In this document: positions 50,767-59,316 of the stretch, one piece after another
Layout: every line of letters starts with the position of its first letter
Numbering within the stretch: position 1 is the first letter of the stretch
DNA from: Arthrobacter agilis
GTDB lineage: Bacteria; Actinomycetota; Actinomycetes; Actinomycetales; Micrococcaceae
Length of the DNA stretch: 64,000 bases
Assembly (NCBI RefSeq): GCF_030816075.1
Contig: NZ_JAUSXO010000001.1
Location: forward strand, 310,001-374,000
Reading direction: 5' to 3'
Notes under the pieces: generated by a model
Seen by the model: the letters and a program-made list of their open reading frames with translations, nothing else
Database searches by the model: none
Told to the model about the DNA's origin: nothing
Made by a program: the position numbers and the translations under genes

Positions 50767-51297
50767 TTGCCGATATCCTTCCCTTTCGCAGCGACCGTCC
50801 TGTCCGGAGCACCCACGTCCCGGCAGGCCGAGCGGCAGCGGCTGCGATCACTCGACCGTTCCGGCCTCCTCGATTCCGGCGACGAGGAGCGCTTCGACCG
50901 CCTGACGCGCCGGGCGGTGACCCGGTTCGGGGTGACGACGGCGATCATCTCGCTCATCGCGGAGGACCGGCTCTACCTCAAGTCCTTCGTCGGTAACCTC
51001 CCGCGCACGATCGACCGCGACGCCGCGTTCTGCAACGTCACCATTCAGGGCGAGGACCCCCTGGTGGTGCCCGACCTCCTGGCGCATCCGCTCTTCCACG
51101 ACAATCCGCTCGTGACGCAGGCACCCTTCATCCGCTTCTACGCGGGCGTACCACTGCGCGGGCCCGGTGGATGGTTCGTGGGCAGCATGTGCATCCTCGA
51201 CACCAGGCCGCGGGAGCTGGGCGGGCAGGGGATCGCGCAACTCCGGCGCCTGGCGGACGAAGCCGAGCTGGAGGTGAACGGCGTCGGTCCCTCGTAG
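50767..51297 (+). CDS. GAF domain protein
   Basis: A 176-residue single GAF domain (about residues 20-160): AERQRLRSLDRSGLLDSGDE, FDRLTRRAVTRFGVTTAIIS, LIAEDRLYLKSFVG, FCNVTIQGEDPLVVPDL, FYAGVPLRGPGGWFVGSMCI. Family members sense small molecules or redox state; the DRLYLKSFVG-FCNVTI pattern is like bacterial GAF proteins linked to GGDEF/kinase systems, but no output domain is attached. No ATG is available: TTG 50767 is the longest start and CTG 50800 is possible; no ribosome-binding site is obvious. Confidence 0.75.
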   Translation: MPISFPFAATVLSGAPTSRQAERQRLRSLDRSGLLDSGDEERFDRLTRRAVTRFGVTTAIISLIAEDRLYLKSFVGNLPRTIDRDAAFCNVTIQGEDPLVVPDLLAHPLFHDNPLVTQAPFIRFYAGVPLRGPGGWFVGSMCILDTRPRELGGQGIAQLRRLADEAELEVNGVGPS

Positions 51298-51305
51298 GAC
51301 CCGAT

Positions 51306-51346
51306 GACGCCGGGCGCCGAAGACGCCGGGCCCGACGACGCCGGGC
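51306..51346. repeat. Three GACGCCGGGC repeats between GAF and VOC genes
   Basis: Exact 10-bp copies at 51306-51315, 51322-51331 and 51337-51346, with spacers of 6 and 5 bases, filling the 52-bp gap between two convergent genes. No stem is formed. Function, if any, unknown. Confidence 0.7.
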
Positions 51347-51349
51347 CCG

Positions 51350-51766
51350 CTACGCTTTCGGCGCGAAGAGCTCGAGTGCGATGTTGTCCGGATCGCGGAA
51401 CTCCAGGATGTAGCCCGCCCCGATGTCCTTCACGCCGGCATGCTGGGTGCCGCGCTCCTCGAGTTGCCGGACGGCGTCGTCGAGCACATCCCGGCCCTCG
51501 ACGGTGAAGGAGAGGTGGTCGAGCCCCACGCGGTTCTCACTGAAGACGTCGTCCGCCACCGGCCGCAGACCCAGGAGGGTATCGCCGAGCTGGTAGATCA
51601 CACCTCCGTACAGGAAGCCGAGCTGCTCGCGCGTCGCCTCGTCGGCGCCCTCCGGCACCTCGAAAGCGACGGGCAACCCGAAGACGGCGTCGTAGAACGC
51701 ACGGGAGACATCGATGTCCTTGACGGTGAGGCGGACGTGGGCGTAGCCCTTGATGGGGATCGTCAT
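51350..51766 (-). CDS. VOC (glyoxalase/bleomycin-resistance fold) family protein
   Basis: A 138-residue protein with two beta-alpha-beta-beta-beta units: KGYAHVRLTVKDIDVSRAFY (metal His in HVRL), then VGLDHLSFTVEGRDVLDDAV and GYILEFRDPDNIALELFAPK (C-terminal Glu ligand in LEFRDPDNIALELF). Four potential ligands (H, H/E, H, E) are typical. Substrate not predictable. The ATG is 51766; the frame is open upstream without support. Divergent from the LLM oxidoreductase at 51843. Confidence 0.85.
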   Translation of the reverse strand: MTIPIKGYAHVRLTVKDIDVSRAFYDAVFGLPVAFEVPEGADEATREQLGFLYGGVIYQLGDTLLGLRPVADDVFSENRVGLDHLSFTVEGRDVLDDAVRQLEERGTQHAGVKDIGAGYILEFRDPDNIALELFAPKA

Positions 51767-51842
51767 GAACGCAGTCTTGCACGCCGAGCGCTTCCGCGGC
51801 AGGGCCGGGAATGGGAACACGCCGCCGAGCGCTGCACCGTGC

Positions 51843-52862
51843 ATGAAGAAGATCGGATTCCTGTCCTTCGGCCACTACCAGGACGTGCGCGGCTCGCTGG
51901 TCCCGACGGCCCGCGAAGCCCTCGTCCAGGCCGTGGAGCTCGCCGTGGCGGCCGAGGAGCTCGGCGTGGACGGTGCCTACCTGCGGGTCCACCACTTCGC
52001 ACCCCAGTACTCGGCGCCGTTCCCCCTGCTGGCCGCGATGGCCGCGCGCACGAAGACCATCGAGCTCGGCACCGGCGTGATCGACATGCGCTACGAGAAC
52101 CCGCTCTACATGGCCGAGGAGGCCGCGGTCACGGACCTCATCAGCAACAGGCGTCTGCAGCTCGGCATCAGCCGCGGTTCGCCCGAGACAGCGCTCGACG
52201 GCTTCCGCAGCTTCGGCCACGTCCCGGCGGACGGCTCCACCGACGCCGACATGGCCCGCGACACGACGAACCTCTTCCGGGCGGCCATCGCCGGCCACGG
52301 CATCGCCGAGGCCAACCCGCGCATGACCGGGAGCACCGGGAAGCTGCCCATCGACCCGCTCTCGCCCGGACTGTCCGAGCGCATCTGGTGGGGCTCGGGA
52401 ACCAGGGCGACAGCGCAGTGGACGGGGGAGCAGGGCATGAACCTCATGAGTTCCACGCTGCTGACGGAGGACACCGGCGTGCCGTTCGACGAGCTGCAGG
52501 CCGAGCAGATCGACATCTTCCGCAAGGCGTGGGCGCAGGCCGGCCACGAGAGGGCCGGGAGGGTCTCGGTGAGCCGCAGTATCCTGCCGATCGTCAGCGC
52601 GACCGACGAGTACTACTTCGGCGTCCGCGCACAGCGCGAGTCGACGGACCAGGTGGGGATCCTCGACGGCGCACCGTCCCGCTTCGGCCGCAGCTATATC
52701 GGCCCACCCGATGTCATCGCCGAACAGCTGGCAGTCGACGCAGCGGTGCAGGCCGCCGACACGCTGCTGGTGACCATCCCCAATCAGCTCGGCGTCGACT
52801 TCAACGCGGCGCTCCTCGGGAACATCGTCAACCTGGTGGGACCCGCGGCCGGTCTCCGCTGA
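51843..52862 (+). CDS. LLM class flavin-dependent oxidoreductase
   Basis: A 339-residue luciferase-like monooxygenase family protein (TIM barrel). KKIGFLSFGHYQDVRG at the N-terminus, AVELAVAAEELGVDGAYLRV, HHFAPQYSAPFPLLAAMAAR, IELGTGVIDMRYENPLYMAE and RLQLGISRGSPE are standard. Uses reduced FMN, or F420 in some actinobacterial members; substrate unknown. ATG 51843 lies 76 bases from the divergent VOC gene start, so shared control is possible. Confidence 0.85.
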   Translation: MKKIGFLSFGHYQDVRGSLVPTAREALVQAVELAVAAEELGVDGAYLRVHHFAPQYSAPFPLLAAMAARTKTIELGTGVIDMRYENPLYMAEEAAVTDLISNRRLQLGISRGSPETALDGFRSFGHVPADGSTDADMARDTTNLFRAAIAGHGIAEANPRMTGSTGKLPIDPLSPGLSERIWWGSGTRATAQWTGEQGMNLMSSTLLTEDTGVPFDELQAEQIDIFRKAWAQAGHERAGRVSVSRSILPIVSATDEYYFGVRAQRESTDQVGILDGAPSRFGRSYIGPPDVIAEQLAVDAAVQAADTLLVTIPNQLGVDFNAALLGNIVNLVGPAAGLR

Positions 52863-52869
52863 CCGGCGC

Positions 52870-52925
52870 AGCGGCCCGCCGGAGCCCCCAGTTGCCCGCC
52901 GGAGCCCCAGTGGCCCGCCGCAGCG
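52870..52925. repeat. Imperfect GCCCGCCGGAGCCCCAG repeats
   Basis: Three imperfect copies of a GCCCGCCGGAGCCCCAGTKG word in the gap after the LLM gene and before the ANTAR gene. GC-rich, no stable stem between copies is evident. Confidence 0.55.
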
Positions 52926-52956
52926 CGGGCCCGCCGGGTGCCGGGGGTGGCTGCCG

Positions 52957-53670
52957 TCAGGACGCGGGGGTGCCCGCCGTCAGATCCAGGGCGACCTCGG
53001 CCACCGTGCGGCGGCTCTCCTGGGCCCGGGCGACCAGTTCCCGGAGGGCGTCGCGCTCGCTGATGCCGCGCTGCGCCATCAGGATCCCCTTGGCCATGCC
53101 GATGCGGTCGCGGGTCTGCAGCGCGGTGGAGAGTTCGGACTGGATACGCGCGGGGGTGTCGGTGGTCTGCACGTGGCCGAGCAGGGCGGCGGCGGAGGCC
53201 GCGAAGCGCGTCAGCGCACGCTCGGTGGCCTCATCGAACGTGTGGGCCCTGGTCGAGTAGACCTTCATGGCGCCGATCGTCGTCTGCCCCTGGATCAACG
53301 GCACGCTCTGGCACGAGCGGACCGACATCCCGGCCGCGGCCGCAGCCCATCGCGGCCAGCGCTGATCGGGGGTGGTGGTGTCGTCGGTCCGCGTGGGGGT
53401 GCTCGTCGCCCAGGCGGTGAGGCACGGTCCTTCGGAGAGCTCGTACTGGAGCTCGTCGGCTCGCAGGACGGACTGGTCCGTGGCGCCGCTGCTGGTGCGA
53501 CGGCGGTGCCTGATGAGGGAGACGCCCGCACCGGTGGCGCCGGGAATGAGGTCCCGCGCCGCTTCGGCGAGGAGGTCCACGGCGTGCTGCACGGTCTCTT
53601 CGGTGAGGAGGAGTCCGCGGATGCGGCCGAAAGCCACGGCGAGATCGTTGAGAGTGGGCTCGGAGTTCAC
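52957..53670 (-). CDS. GAF-ANTAR RNA-binding antiterminator regulator (1)
   Basis: A 237-residue protein: GAF domain at about 20-160 (SLIRHRRRTSSGATDQSVLR; CQSVPLIQGQTTIGAMKVYS) and C-terminal ANTAR helices (QTRDRIGMAKGILMAQRGIS, then ERDALRELVARAQESRRTVA). ANTAR domains bind paired RNA stem-loops and prevent termination. The start is GTG 53670 with CTAAGG 7 bases upstream. It is divergent from a second GAF-ANTAR gene at 53881. In mycobacteria and other actinobacteria GAF-ANTAR proteins respond to redox or blue-light-type signals. Confidence 0.85.
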   Translation of the reverse strand: MNSEPTLNDLAVAFGRIRGLLLTEETVQHAVDLLAEAARDLIPGATGAGVSLIRHRRRTSSGATDQSVLRADELQYELSEGPCLTAWATSTPTRTDDTTTPDQRWPRWAAAAAGMSVRSCQSVPLIQGQTTIGAMKVYSTRAHTFDEATERALTRFAASAAALLGHVQTTDTPARIQSELSTALQTRDRIGMAKGILMAQRGISERDALRELVARAQESRRTVAEVALDLTAGTPAS

Positions 53671-53880
53671 GGTATGCCTTAGAAGGTCCAAAGGTCGGTT
53701 GCACCGACCGAAGTCACCGCCCACTACTGGACCACATCCAAGATAGCGGCCCTCCCTGCGCCCGGCAAATCCGCCCGGCAGCCCTTCCGTGCCCGAGTCC
53801 TAGCCGGAAAAGTCCCTTGTCAGTACGATGGGCGCAGTTGGCCGGCAGTCAGCGGCTTTCTGCTTCCGAAGGGATCCGCG

Positions 53881-54621
53881 ATGAACGACGACATCGTTCT
53901 CCGGCACACGGAGGACACGCGGCAGGTCCTGCAGGACCTGGTGATCGCCAGCGCCGGGCTTGCCGATTTCCTCGACCGCCTCGTCGAGGTTGCGGCCGCG
54001 GTCGTCCCCGGAGGCCACGGTCGGAGCATGGCGAGCGTGATCGTCCTGCGGCCGCGCACGAAGGCCGCGATCGCAGGCACCTGCCCGGCGGCCCGCACCC
54101 TCACGGCCATCCAGCACCGGTTCGACGACGGCCCCTGCATCCAGGCCGGAGCCACGGATCGCACGGTGCGGGTGGAGGATTTTGCCGCGGGGTCCGCGTT
54201 CCCGCTCTACGGCGCCGCGGCAGTGCAGAGGGGCATGCGCTCCGGCCTCTCGGTGCCGGTGCGGCTCGACGGTCCGGAGACGGCTGTCCTCACCTACTAC
54301 TCGCGGGAGCCGAACGCCTTCCACGAGGAGGAGGTGGGACAGGCCGAGCTGCTCGCCGGCAGGGCCTCCACGCCCCTGGCTGTCGCGGTCCGGCTCGCAC
54401 GGCTCACGGACAGGACCGAGCAGCTCACCGCCGCCATGGAGTCCCGCACCACCATCGACCTCGCGGCGGGCGTCATCATGGCACACCAGCGATGCACGCA
54501 GGACGAGGCCATCGGGATCCTGCGAGCGGCATCGAGCGCGCAGAACATGAGGCTCCGGGATCTCGCCTCGACCGTGCTCAGGAGCACCACCGATACCCCG
54601 ATCACCACGCACTTCGACTGA
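53881..54621 (+). CDS. GAF-ANTAR RNA-binding antiterminator regulator (2)
   Basis: A 246-residue protein: helical N-terminus (DTRQVLQDLVIASAGLADFL), GAF at about 40-165 (MASVIVLRPRTKAAIAG; DGPCIQAGATDRTVRVED; GLSVPVRLDG) and ANTAR at 180-240 (ESRTTIDLAAGVIMAHQRCT; QDEAIGILRAASSAQNMRLR). The two ANTAR proteins are distant homologues, not recent copies. GAAGGGATCC precedes ATG 53881. Targets would be transcripts with ANTAR double hairpins elsewhere. Confidence 0.85.
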   Translation: MNDDIVLRHTEDTRQVLQDLVIASAGLADFLDRLVEVAAAVVPGGHGRSMASVIVLRPRTKAAIAGTCPAARTLTAIQHRFDDGPCIQAGATDRTVRVEDFAAGSAFPLYGAAAVQRGMRSGLSVPVRLDGPETAVLTYYSREPNAFHEEEVGQAELLAGRASTPLAVAVRLARLTDRTEQLTAAMESRTTIDLAAGVIMAHQRCTQDEAIGILRAASSAQNMRLRDLASTVLRSTTDTPITTHFD

Positions 54622-54668
54622 GGCCCGGACGCCGGTCCAGCCACCGGTCCAGCCGCCGGTTCGCCCGC

Positions 54669-55556
54669 TCAGTCGCCGAGGGTCGCGAGGGCCGTTGCGG
54701 CGTCGTCCGCCGCTTCCCTCGCCTCGGTGACGGCGTCGTCCGCCTCACCCGCAGCACGGTCGAGGTCCGCCGCCTCGGTGACGAGGTCCGCCTGCTCCCG
54801 GCGCAGCGCGTCGAGCCGCTCCTCGAGATCCTCGATGGAGGCGGCGACACCGTCGCGCCGCACGGCGAGACGCTGTGACCTCCGCTGGAGGAGCGCGGCT
54901 GCGTCCTCGGCACTCGCGAGGGCGTCGCGCGCCTCCGAGAGGCGGGCCTCGGCGTCCCTGCGCGCCCGCGCGGTCGGCTTCCTCGGTCTCCGCCCCTGCC
55001 CGTCGGACGTGTCGCCGTCGTCCGTCCCGTTCCCGCCCTGTCCAGGGGCGGTGAAGGGACCGCCCACGGCACCGTCGAGGTCCACCGGATCCCAGCCGGA
55101 GGCCTCGAGGGTCCGGACCAGCCGCCCGGTCAGCACAGCCGCCGCGGCCGTCGGGTCCGCGAGCGCTGCACGCAGTGTCTGCTCCACGCCGGGCAGGGCT
55201 CCCGGTCCGACGTCGTACCCGGCCTCCGCGGCCGCGGCGAGGGACTGGCGCGCGACGGCGGAGAGGAGCCGCTGGCGCTGCTGGCCGAGCGCATGGAGCT
55301 GCGCGCGGTCGAGACTGGCCTGCGCGTCCTTGAGCGAGGCCCCGAGTTCCAGCACCTGCTCCACCTCGTCGCGGCGGCGCGTGACGAGCAGGTTGACGAG
55401 CCAGGCCGCCGAGGCCGGCTTGGGCAGCTTGCGGAGCACCGCGGCGAGGTCCTTGTCGCCCGCCTGCGCGGCCTCCTTCGCGGCGGCGTTCCGCGCATCG
55501 GTGAACTGGTCGAGCGGCAGCGCGTAGAGGGCGGAGGCCCGTTCCACCAGATCCAT
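54669..55556 (-). CDS. Hypothetical protein with coiled-coil C-terminus
   Basis: A 295-residue soluble protein. N-terminal helical part LPLDQFTDARNAAAKEAAQA, GDKDLAAVLRKLPKPASAAW, LVNLLVTRRRDEVEQVLELG; middle Gly/Asp linker around residues 185-205; C-terminal long heptad region (ARLSEARDALASAEDAAALL, SIEDLEERLDALRREQADLV). No known domain recognised; the pattern is shared by an actinobacterial family of unknown role. Start ATG 55556 chosen because GAAGGA lies upstream; an earlier in-frame ATG at 55577 is possible. Confidence 0.7.
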   Translation of the reverse strand: MDLVERASALYALPLDQFTDARNAAAKEAAQAGDKDLAAVLRKLPKPASAAWLVNLLVTRRRDEVEQVLELGASLKDAQASLDRAQLHALGQQRQRLLSAVARQSLAAAAEAGYDVGPGALPGVEQTLRAALADPTAAAAVLTGRLVRTLEASGWDPVDLDGAVGGPFTAPGQGGNGTDDGDTSDGQGRRPRKPTARARRDAEARLSEARDALASAEDAAALLQRRSQRLAVRRDGVAASIEDLEERLDALRREQADLVTEAADLDRAAGEADDAVTEAREAADDAATALATLGD

Positions 55557-55731
55557 GGTGCTGCGTCCTTCCGTCATGTCCGCGCCGTGGCCGGGCACGC
55601 CCGATTATAGGGACCGGGCACGGGAGGCACCAGCGAAAGCCCGCCTGCCGGTGGACGGCCGCCCGCGATAGAGATGGAGGATCGGACCCAGCGCGCCCGG
55701 ACGTCCCACCACGCCAGTTACAGGAGATCTC

Positions 55732-56553
55732 GTGTACACCTCGGTTGCAGACCAGACCACCGACCAGCTCGGCGGACCGCTCAGCGTCCTCGTCCGGCAG
55801 AAGCGGGACCACGTGAGGCTCCATGCGCTGATGGAGCGGCTGAAGGGGACCACGGGTGAGGACCAGGCAGCCGTCCTGATCGACATCTACCGCCTGGTCT
55901 TCCCCCACGCCTTCGCCGAGGAATCGGTGCTCTGGCCCGTGATGCGCCGGGTCCTCCCGGACGGCGGTGAGCTGACCCTCGAGGTGGAGCGCGAGCACCA
56001 GGAGGTCAACGAGCTGGTCCGGAAGCTCGAAGGGCTCGAGGACGGCTCGCCCGAGCGGGCGGAGGTCCTCGGCCGGCTCACCGAGGTGCTCGACGACGAC
56101 GTCCGCGACGAGGAGGACGCCCTGTTCCCGCGGCTCCAGGCGCGGGTCGGCCGCCGCGAGCTGCAGGTGCTCGGCGTGCTCTGGGAGCTCGTCCGACGCA
56201 TCGCCCCCACGCGGGCCCACCCGGTGGTCGCGCGTCGCCCGCCGGGCAACGTCGTCGCAGCACTGCCGCTGTCGGTCCTCGACCGGTGCCGGGACACCGT
56301 GGACCGGGCGCTCCTCGACGCTCCGGGCGGCGCGGGCTCCGCGCTCCACCGGGTCAGCTCGGCGCTGGCAGCGGCCTCGCACGCCGTCGAGCTGATGCCC
56401 ATCATGCGCTCCGGCGAGGATCCCTCCACACGGTTCATCGCCGGCAGGCCGCCGTTCCCCTGGGGAACGGCGGCGCTGTGCGCCGCGGCCGTCGGGCTGG
56501 CTGCCGGGGCGGTGGCCGTCGGGGTGCGGCGGACCGCCCGCCGCGCCGGGTAG
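55732..56553 (+). CDS. Hemerythrin HHE domain protein with C-terminal membrane helix
   Basis: A 273-residue protein. Residues about 20-140 form a hemerythrin-like bundle: RDHVRLHALMERLK, FPHAFAEESVLWPV, EREHQEVNELVRKL and DDVRDEEDALFPRL. The last segment usually starts with His; here Asp/Val stand there, so one iron ligand may be missing or replaced. A C-terminal hydrophobic helix (GTAALCAAAVGLAAGAVAVG) followed by basic residues suggests membrane anchoring. Start GTG 55732 has AGGAGAT upstream. Likely role: O2, NO or redox sensing or iron handling. Confidence 0.8.
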   Translation: MYTSVADQTTDQLGGPLSVLVRQKRDHVRLHALMERLKGTTGEDQAAVLIDIYRLVFPHAFAEESVLWPVMRRVLPDGGELTLEVEREHQEVNELVRKLEGLEDGSPERAEVLGRLTEVLDDDVRDEEDALFPRLQARVGRRELQVLGVLWELVRRIAPTRAHPVVARRPPGNVVAALPLSVLDRCRDTVDRALLDAPGGAGSALHRVSSALAAASHAVELMPIMRSGEDPSTRFIAGRPPFPWGTAALCAAAVGLAAGAVAVGVRRTARRAG

Positions 56554-56694
56554 CGCTCGGGCCCGCCTAGCGCGGGGCCGGGATGCGCGTCCAGCAGCGG
56601 CGCCGCGCGGCATCGGGTGGTCCGTGGCGGCGATTGCGGTGTGTACTGGACGGAAGCGGCGTCCCCGCCGCCCTGCGAGGAGAGGACGTACGCG

Positions 56695-56850
56695 ATGGAA
56701 GCCCGATGCCCCAGCTGCGGATCAGGCCTGATCGAACTCGACGAGGACCAGTGGCCGGCCGAAGGGCCCGTCCCCGCCGGGACGGTCGCCGTCTTCCAGT
56801 GCGAGCAGAACCACCGGGTCACCGTCGGGCAGACGCAGGTCTCTGGTTAG
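56695..56850 (+). CDS. 51-residue zinc-ribbon-like protein
   Basis: Small protein with CPSCGSG at the N-terminus and a second, incomplete site CEQNH towards the C-terminus (Cys-x2-Cys ... Cys-x3-His), consistent with a single zinc ribbon. GAGGAGAGG lies 8-15 bases before ATG 56695. Function unknown; it overlaps the next, convergent gene by 4 bases. Confidence 0.65.
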   Translation: MEARCPSCGSGLIELDEDQWPAEGPVPAGTVAVFQCEQNHRVTVGQTQVSG

Positions 56851-57071
56851 GTCTCGGCATCCTCGATGATGCGCGAGAGCTCGTCCCGCAGTGCCCGGGC
56901 CTCGTCCACGGTGATCTCGAGGTGCTGGTCCTGCTCCATCCAGCCGATGCTGATCGTCGGCCGGCCCTGCTCGTCCGGGGCGTGGGACAGCCCGACGGCG
57001 AGGGCCCTGCCCCCGGTCCGCGTGACGTCCCCGACGATCATCTCGCCGCCGTCATCCTCTGCAATGGCCAT
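56847..57071 (-). CDS. Small conserved hypothetical protein
   Basis: A 74-residue protein of beta-beta-helix pattern (MIVGDVTRTGGRALAVGLSH; TISIGWMEQDQHLEITVDEA; ARALRDELSRIIEDAE). No Cys, no membrane segment. Preceded by GGAGGAACC before ATG 57071. Its convergent overlap with the zinc-ribbon gene and good ribosome-binding site support it as real. Function not recognised. Confidence 0.6.
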   Translation of the reverse strand: MAIAEDDGGEMIVGDVTRTGGRALAVGLSHAPDEQGRPTISIGWMEQDQHLEITVDEARALRDELSRIIEDAET

Positions 57072-57104
57072 GGTTCCTCCTCCGGTCCTCCTGCACCTCC
57101 CATG

Positions 57105-57554
57105 CTAGGCGCCGGGCTCGGCCGGGCGCAGCGCCAGATTCGGGTGCGGCAGGTCGAAGCCGTCGTCGGTCAGCGAGTCCCGGTCGAACTCGTCCGGTAG
57201 CAGTACCGCGGTGACCCTGCTGTCGCGGATCGTGGGACCTGCCGTCCCCGGCTCGAGCGGCGCGCATTCCAGCCCCACCCCGATGCCCTCCTCGATGAGG
57301 AGGCAGACGGTGCCGTCGGCGCCCGTGCCGCCCACCGGCACCGCCGCGAAGTACTCGACGCCGTCGCGCTCGGCCAGGAAGCGGGTGCTGGCGAGGTCGA
57401 TGCCGTCGAGGTCCGTCTGGATGGTCAGCACGTCCTGCTCCGCCTGCTCCTGTTCCAGCAGGCCCAGCACCGGACCCGTGCACGCCGTGAGGGCGAGGAC
57501 CGCCGCGCAGCTCCAAGCGGTCGGCAGGAGGAAGCGGGACGGCAGGCGGCGCAT
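57105..57554 (-). CDS. Hypothetical lipoprotein
   Basis: A 149-residue protein with a signal peptide (RRLPSRFLLPTAWSCAAVLA) and lipobox LTAC (Cys25). The mature part is mainly strands (LASTRFLAERDGVEYFAAVP; DGTVCLLIEEGIGVGLECAP), with two further Cys that might form a disulfide. No domain is recognised. It is exported and membrane-anchored; role unknown. Confidence 0.7.
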   Translation of the reverse strand: MRRLPSRFLLPTAWSCAAVLALTACTGPVLGLLEQEQAEQDVLTIQTDLDGIDLASTRFLAERDGVEYFAAVPVGGTGADGTVCLLIEEGIGVGLECAPLEPGTAGPTIRDSRVTAVLLPDEFDRDSLTDDGFDLPHPNLALRPAEPGA

Positions 57555-57626
57555 GGGACTCCGGGGCGGTGGAAGGGTCGGTGGCGCCTCCAGCCTAGCG
57601 AAGCGCGGCAGCCTAGGGTGGAGGCC

Positions 57627-58433
57627 ATGGAATCCTCCCTGGCAGGGCGCACGATCGTGGTCACCGGCGTCAGCCGGCGCAGGGGCATCGGCTACGCCGT
57701 GGCCTCACGCCTGGCCGGCCTGGGTGCCAGCCTCTTCCTGCACCACTACGCGCCGCACGACGCCGAGCAGCCCTGGGGCGCGGACAGCATCGACGACGTC
57801 GTCGCGTCCCTCCGCGGGCGGCTGCGCGACGGTGCCACCCTGGCCCACGCCGGGATCGACCTCGCGCGGCACGACGGCGGGGAGCAGCTCATCGCCGAAG
57901 CCCGCTCGGCGCTCGGGCACCTCGACGGCCTCGTGTGCAACCACGCGAAGAGCGGGGGCGACGGGCGGCTCGACGAGATCACCTGGGAGGACCTCGACGC
58001 GCACTGGCAGGTCAACACGCGCTCCACGGTCCTCGCCACGAAGCACTTCGCCGAACAGCACGACGGCCGGAAGGGCGGGCGCGTGATCTGGATGACGTCC
58101 GGGCAGGTGGCCGGCCCGATGACGGGGGAGATCGCGTACGCGGCGTCCAAGGCGGCGCTCGCCGGACTGACCGCCTCCGTCGCCGACCACCTCGTGGACC
58201 GGCGCATCCTCCTCAACACCGTCAACCCCGGCCCCGTCAACACCGGCTACCTCGACGACGCCACGGCGGACCGGCCGCCCGAGACGCTGCAGGAGGTCCT
58301 CGCGCACTGCCCGTCGGGGCGCTTCGGTGAACCCGACGACCCCGCGCGGCTCATCGCGTGGCTGCTGAGCGACGAGGGCCGGTGGATGGTGGGCCAGGTG
58401 CTGAGCACGGAGGGCGGGTTCCGGCGATGGTGA
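57627..58433 (+). CDS. SDR-family oxidoreductase
   Basis: A 268-residue short-chain dehydrogenase. TGVSRRRGIG is the cofactor motif (slightly extended), NHAK replaces the usual NNAG, Ser in MTSGQVAG, catalytic Tyr-Lys in YAASK, and NPGPVNTGYL and TEGGFRRW near the end. Similar to FabG-type reductases but the changed NNAG makes biosynthetic FabG unlikely. ATG 57627 is 7 bases after a TAGGGT hexamer, so a leaderless message is possible; a GTG three codons earlier is the alternative. Confidence 0.8.
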   Translation: MESSLAGRTIVVTGVSRRRGIGYAVASRLAGLGASLFLHHYAPHDAEQPWGADSIDDVVASLRGRLRDGATLAHAGIDLARHDGGEQLIAEARSALGHLDGLVCNHAKSGGDGRLDEITWEDLDAHWQVNTRSTVLATKHFAEQHDGRKGGRVIWMTSGQVAGPMTGEIAYAASKAALAGLTASVADHLVDRRILLNTVNPGPVNTGYLDDATADRPPETLQEVLAHCPSGRFGEPDDPARLIAWLLSDEGRWMVGQVLSTEGGFRRW

Positions 58434-58436
58434 CGC

Positions 58437-59288
58437 CTAGCGGATCCCACTACGGGCCAGCCCCTGCACGAAGTACTTCTGGAACGCGAGGAACATGAGG
58501 ACGATCGGCGTGATGGAGAGCAGCGCGAGGGCCATGATGGCGCCGTAGTCCGCTCCATACTGACCCTGCAGGTACAGCAGCCCGATGGGCAGCGTGAACA
58601 GCTGGGCGTCCTTCAGGGCGATCAGCGGCCAGGCGAAATCGTTCCACTGGTACATGACCGTGAGCAGCACCAGCACCGCGACGAGCGGCTTGCACAGCGG
58701 CAGGACGATCTGCAGGAAGATGCGCACGGCACCCGCGCCGTCCATCCTGGCCGCTTCCATCAGCTCGTCCGGGATGGCGATGATGAACTGCCGGGCGAGG
58801 AAGATCCCGAAGGCCGACGCCGCCGACGGGAAGATGACCGCCCAGAAGGTGCCGTAGATCCCGAGCTCGGTGACCAGGCGGAACTGCGCCACCATGAGTA
58901 CCTGGACGGGCACCATCATGGTGCTGAGCACCAGCAGGAAGACGAAACCCTTGCCCCTGAAATCCAGCTTCGCGAAGGCGTAGCCGGCGAGCAGGTTCAC
59001 GGAGACGGTGAGGACCGTGATGATCGCCGTGACCACCACGGAATTGCCGAACCAGGTGGTCGTGGGGAAGTTCCCGAAGATGGTCCGGAAGTTGTCGAGG
59101 GTCCACTCCGACGGCCAGATGTGCAGCTCCCGGCTGACGACGTCGGCGCTCGGCGAGAAGGCGATGGTGATCATCCAGTACAGCGGGAACATCATCACCA
59201 GGCCGACGACGACGGCGGTCACCAGCCGGGCGATCGCGGAGGTGCGTTCCGCGGGCGAGACGCGCCGGATGCGGGATGTCTGGTTCAT
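58437..59288 (-). CDS. Sugar ABC transporter permease, MalG type
   Basis: A 283-residue permease with about six hydrophobic helices, EAA loop MEAARMDGAGAVRIFLQIVL and C-terminus FQKYFVQGLARSGIR. It is the third gene of the importer operon that starts at 61592, 28 bases after the MalF-type permease. Substrate unknown; no sugar hydrolase is linked. Confidence 0.85.
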   Translation of the reverse strand: MNQTSRIRRVSPAERTSAIARLVTAVVVGLVMMFPLYWMITIAFSPSADVVSRELHIWPSEWTLDNFRTIFGNFPTTTWFGNSVVVTAIITVLTVSVNLLAGYAFAKLDFRGKGFVFLLVLSTMMVPVQVLMVAQFRLVTELGIYGTFWAVIFPSAASAFGIFLARQFIIAIPDELMEAARMDGAGAVRIFLQIVLPLCKPLVAVLVLLTVMYQWNDFAWPLIALKDAQLFTLPIGLLYLQGQYGADYGAIMALALLSITPIVLMFLAFQKYFVQGLARSGIR

Positions 59289-59316
59289 GGGGATCCTGTC
59301 CTGGTGGGAGGAGGAG

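Noticed and set aside
53800-54612. 270-residue minus-strand ORF overlapping the second ANTAR gene
   Set aside because: The plus strand has clear GAF and ANTAR motifs and a good ribosome-binding site; the antisense frame has none.
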